Assembly (NCBI RefSeq): GCF_003862485.1
Contig: NZ_RRCM01000001.1
Location: 580,443-644,442, forward strand
DNA from: Lachnoanaerobaculum orale
Lineage (GTDB): Bacteria > Bacillota > Clostridia > Lachnospirales > Lachnospiraceae
DNA: 64,000 nucleotides
Reading direction: 5' to 3'
The notes beneath the pieces are model-generated. The model was not told where the DNA came from, did not search any database, and saw only the letters and a list, made by a program, of their open reading frames with translations. Positions 62,301 through 64,000 of the stretch are shown here, piece after piece. Every line of letters starts with the position of its first letter. Position 1 is the stretch's first letter. The translations under genes were made by a program, and so were the position numbers.

Positions 62301-63433
62301 CATAATTGTAATAAGTTATAATCTGGTTTTTTCTTTACGAAGTACACAATAAAGATTCCTGTTTGACAAACGCTCATAATACTAGTAATCAAGATGACTG
62401 CGTCAGGATTCTTTGATAATAATAGACTTAGAATCAGGCCGCAAAGATATAGCACTATTTGAAATGCATAGTAACGTTTTGGAAACTTAAAATCCTCTAT
62501 ATTATATTTGCTGTTTGCAAGAGTAGCTCCCTGAAAAATTGCAATTCCAAAATAGAAGAATGATGCAGCAAAGAGGTGATTTACGCTTGGCAAAACGAGA
62601 AAACTCATAGATACAGTTATTACAATCAGACCAACAATGATAGGTATGTGGCTATATATTAGGAATGATATATTGGCATCAGTTGCCTCGTCAATAGCAT
62701 GGTCGAATTCGCCAAAATAGAAGAGGAATAGCGAAGCCATAATAATAAAGAGAAGAACTGAGTTAATTGAAAAATTTTCGGTAGTGAAGAACTGGGCAAG
62801 TCCCATAACCATCTCTCCGAAGGTTATAATAACAAGAAGCGATAGCCTTTCAATCAAATGAGGTAGATTTGATATGAACTTTTCTCCTCTCATTTCCATA
62901 AATATTGGCATAGCAAAAGTAGATAAAAAACCTGCCAAGAAAATGGGAACACCAAACTTAAGAGGCAGAAAAGATGCTGTATAGACAGAGACTGCTCTAA
63001 GACCTGTTAACCACAATAATCCGCGTACTGTTCTTAATGATCCGCATGAAGTGCTTTTTTTCATATATTCGATCAAATACTGAACGAATAAAGTTAGGCT
63101 CAGTGTTCCTAGTGCTAAGCAGAACTTTTGGAAAGCAAGTTCCCACTCCTGTGTAATCAGATTAGAAATGAAAAGTAGGATTCCCATATTTAAGAAACTT
63201 ACAAACATATTAAGAAGGGAATTCTTTCCGTGACGATTTGTAAATCCGGTTTGAATCAACCAATTGTTGAGTAGGATAATGAGAGTTAATAAAAATGTGA
63301 GCATGGATTCAAAGGTCACCATGCCATTATCTAAATGATGTATTAATGCTGTTGCTTTAGAAATAGCGTATACAAAGACCAAGTCATAAAATAACTCAGT
63401 ATATTCAACACGTTTATGTGTAATTGAAGTCAT
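62300..63433 (-). CDS. ltrA: LtrA family membrane protein
   Basis: 377 residues, about ten membrane helices. RVEYTELFYDLVFVYAI at the N-terminus and ERLSLLVIITFGEMVMG are the LtrA (low temperature requirement A) motifs. The function is unclear; it was first linked to growth at low temperature in Listeria. The ATG at 63433 follows AAGGAG, better than the TTG at 63454. Confidence 0.9.
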   Translation of the reverse strand: MTSITHKRVEYTELFYDLVFVYAISKATALIHHLDNGMVTFESMLTFLLTLIILLNNWLIQTGFTNRHGKNSLLNMFVSFLNMGILLFISNLITQEWELAFQKFCLALGTLSLTLFVQYLIEYMKKSTSCGSLRTVRGLLWLTGLRAVSVYTASFLPLKFGVPIFLAGFLSTFAMPIFMEMRGEKFISNLPHLIERLSLLVIITFGEMVMGLAQFFTTENFSINSVLLFIIMASLFLFYFGEFDHAIDEATDANISFLIYSHIPIIVGLIVITVSMSFLVLPSVNHLFAASFFYFGIAIFQGATLANSKYNIEDFKFPKRYYAFQIVLYLCGLILSLLLSKNPDAVILITSIMSVCQTGIFIVYFVKKKPDYNLLQL

Positions 63434-63728
63434 GATTTTCTCCTTAAATTTCAATATAATCCGAACGTAATAAGTGTATTATAGTCAAAAATAAAAGTCA
63501 AGAAAAAACCTTTTTAGCATTGAATTTAATAAGTTATATGCAGAAAAAGGTGAATCAGGTAGTCGCCTTTTATTAGATAAAAAAGATATAGAGTATAAAC
63601 AATTATACTTGAGTAAGAGCTACATTTATTATAGAATGATGAAAAGACGGAAATAATACTAAAACAGGTTTTGCAGAAAGGAGAGGATCCAATATTCTAT
63701 ACAGGAGAATACCGGATTGTATTTGGAT
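63434..63728 (+). other. 295-base region with gene scraps
   Basis: It holds two short frames that look like decayed coding sequence: one with KLYAEKGESGSRLLLDKKD then a stop at 63656, and another containing KGEDPIFYTGEYRIVFGY that runs into the acetamidase start. I do not recognise either. No promoter is clear. Confidence 0.35.
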
Positions 63729-64000
63729 ATGAAAATAATAGAAAACAAAATGGTGTTTGCATTTGATGGAAATAATAAATGTGTGGCAGAGGTTGAGGAT
63801 GGAGAAACTCTGGTTTTCCGTACACATGATTGTTTTGATAATCAGTTAAGTGAAGAGGGTTCATCAATCGGTAACCTGAATTGGGATTGTATCAATCCGG
63901 CTACAGGACCTGTTTATGTGAAAAATGCTCTTGCAGGGGATGTGCTTAAAGTTGAAATACTTGACATTAAACTCAAAAACCAAGGTGTGATGTGCGCGCT
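63729..64000 (+). CDS. Acetamidase/formamidase N-terminus (cut by window end)
   Basis: The first 90 residues (start FAFDGNNKCVAEVEDGETLVF, then THDCFDNQL, NPATGPVYVKNALAGDVLKVE) match the FmdA/AmdA family, which hydrolyses acetamide or formamide to ammonia and the acid. The start codon is not certain, since the nearest GGAG is about 20 bases away. The gene continues off the right edge. Confidence 0.85.
   Translation, partial: MKIIENKMVFAFDGNNKCVAEVEDGETLVFRTHDCFDNQLSEEGSSIGNLNWDCINPATGPVYVKNALAGDVLKVEILDIKLKNQGVMCA

Noticed and set aside
1-64000. CRISPR arrays, rRNA and tRNA genes
   Set aside because: No regular repeat-spacer pattern, no rRNA-like stretches and no clear tRNA cloverleaf were seen on either strand.

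Overview
The window is AT-rich, densely coded DNA with strong GGAGG-type ribosome binding sites. Its gene content (fruK-fruA, sbcDC, pcrA, rlmCD, a CprABC/RK-like peptide-resistance locus) points to a low-GC Firmicute, most likely a Lachnospiraceae such as an oral Lachnoanaerobaculum relative. That placement is inferred from gene families and codon style, not from a marker gene: no rRNA, tRNA or CRISPR array was seen.

Layout. 0-0.65 kb: end of a RhuM-type protein whose Fic half has been lost. 0.7-4.9 kb: LanFEG-type ABC transporter with its response regulator and sensor kinase, probably antimicrobial-peptide sensing and immunity, with no peptide gene. 5-8.4 kb: small accessory genes (SMI1/KNR4, HEPN, zinc-ribbon, a fluoride channel, a TPR-like protein). 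8.4-11.8 kb: heterodimeric CydDC-like ABC exporter (minus strand). 12-14.9 kb: fructose uptake operon fruK-fruA. 15-17.8 kb: a flavin-fold protein and a GT-C-like membrane protein. 17.8-23.1 kb: TerF (TerD+vWA), a macro-domain/HTH fusion, a small vWA protein, a ClpP-like protease and a soluble VirD4/TraG-like ATPase. 23.1-27.3 kb: MBL hydrolase, hotdog thioesterase, lipoprotein and DNA polymerase IV. 27.3-35 kb: SWIM, HEAT-like, MoxR ATPase, DUF5682 and vWA, the ternary MoxR/vWA type of system, followed by a two-repeat lipoprotein. 35.7-38.8 kb: large secreted PL9-like pectate lyase. 38.9-50.4 kb: mostly housekeeping (sbcDC, Nudix, DMT transporter, radical SAM protein, pcrA, rlmCD).

50.1-56.4 kb is a mosaic island at the 3' end of rlmCD. 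It carries an arsenic operon (arsR-arsD-arsA-acr3), a second divergent copy of the rlmCD 3' end, a scrap of an ATPase, two GNAT acetyltransferases and a truncated third GNAT gene that ends in yet another rlmCD-like C-terminus. A 25-bp perfect direct repeat bounds it. 56.4-64 kb is again accessory: a Fic protein, a TetR-controlled ABC transporter with paired operators and a possible leader-peptide attenuator, then decayed remnants (DUF1648, GntR, an IS3-like end, an IS200 transposase), LtrA and the start of an acetamidase.

The most interesting region is 17.8-34.2 kb. Three vWA proteins, a macro domain, a ClpP/T4CP-ATPase gene pair and a MoxR-DUF5682 module sit close together on one strand. The Ter and MoxR-vWA themes are known. 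The ClpP-like peptidase translationally coupled to a membrane-free T4CP-like ATPase, next to the Ter/macro genes, is the part that looks least described.
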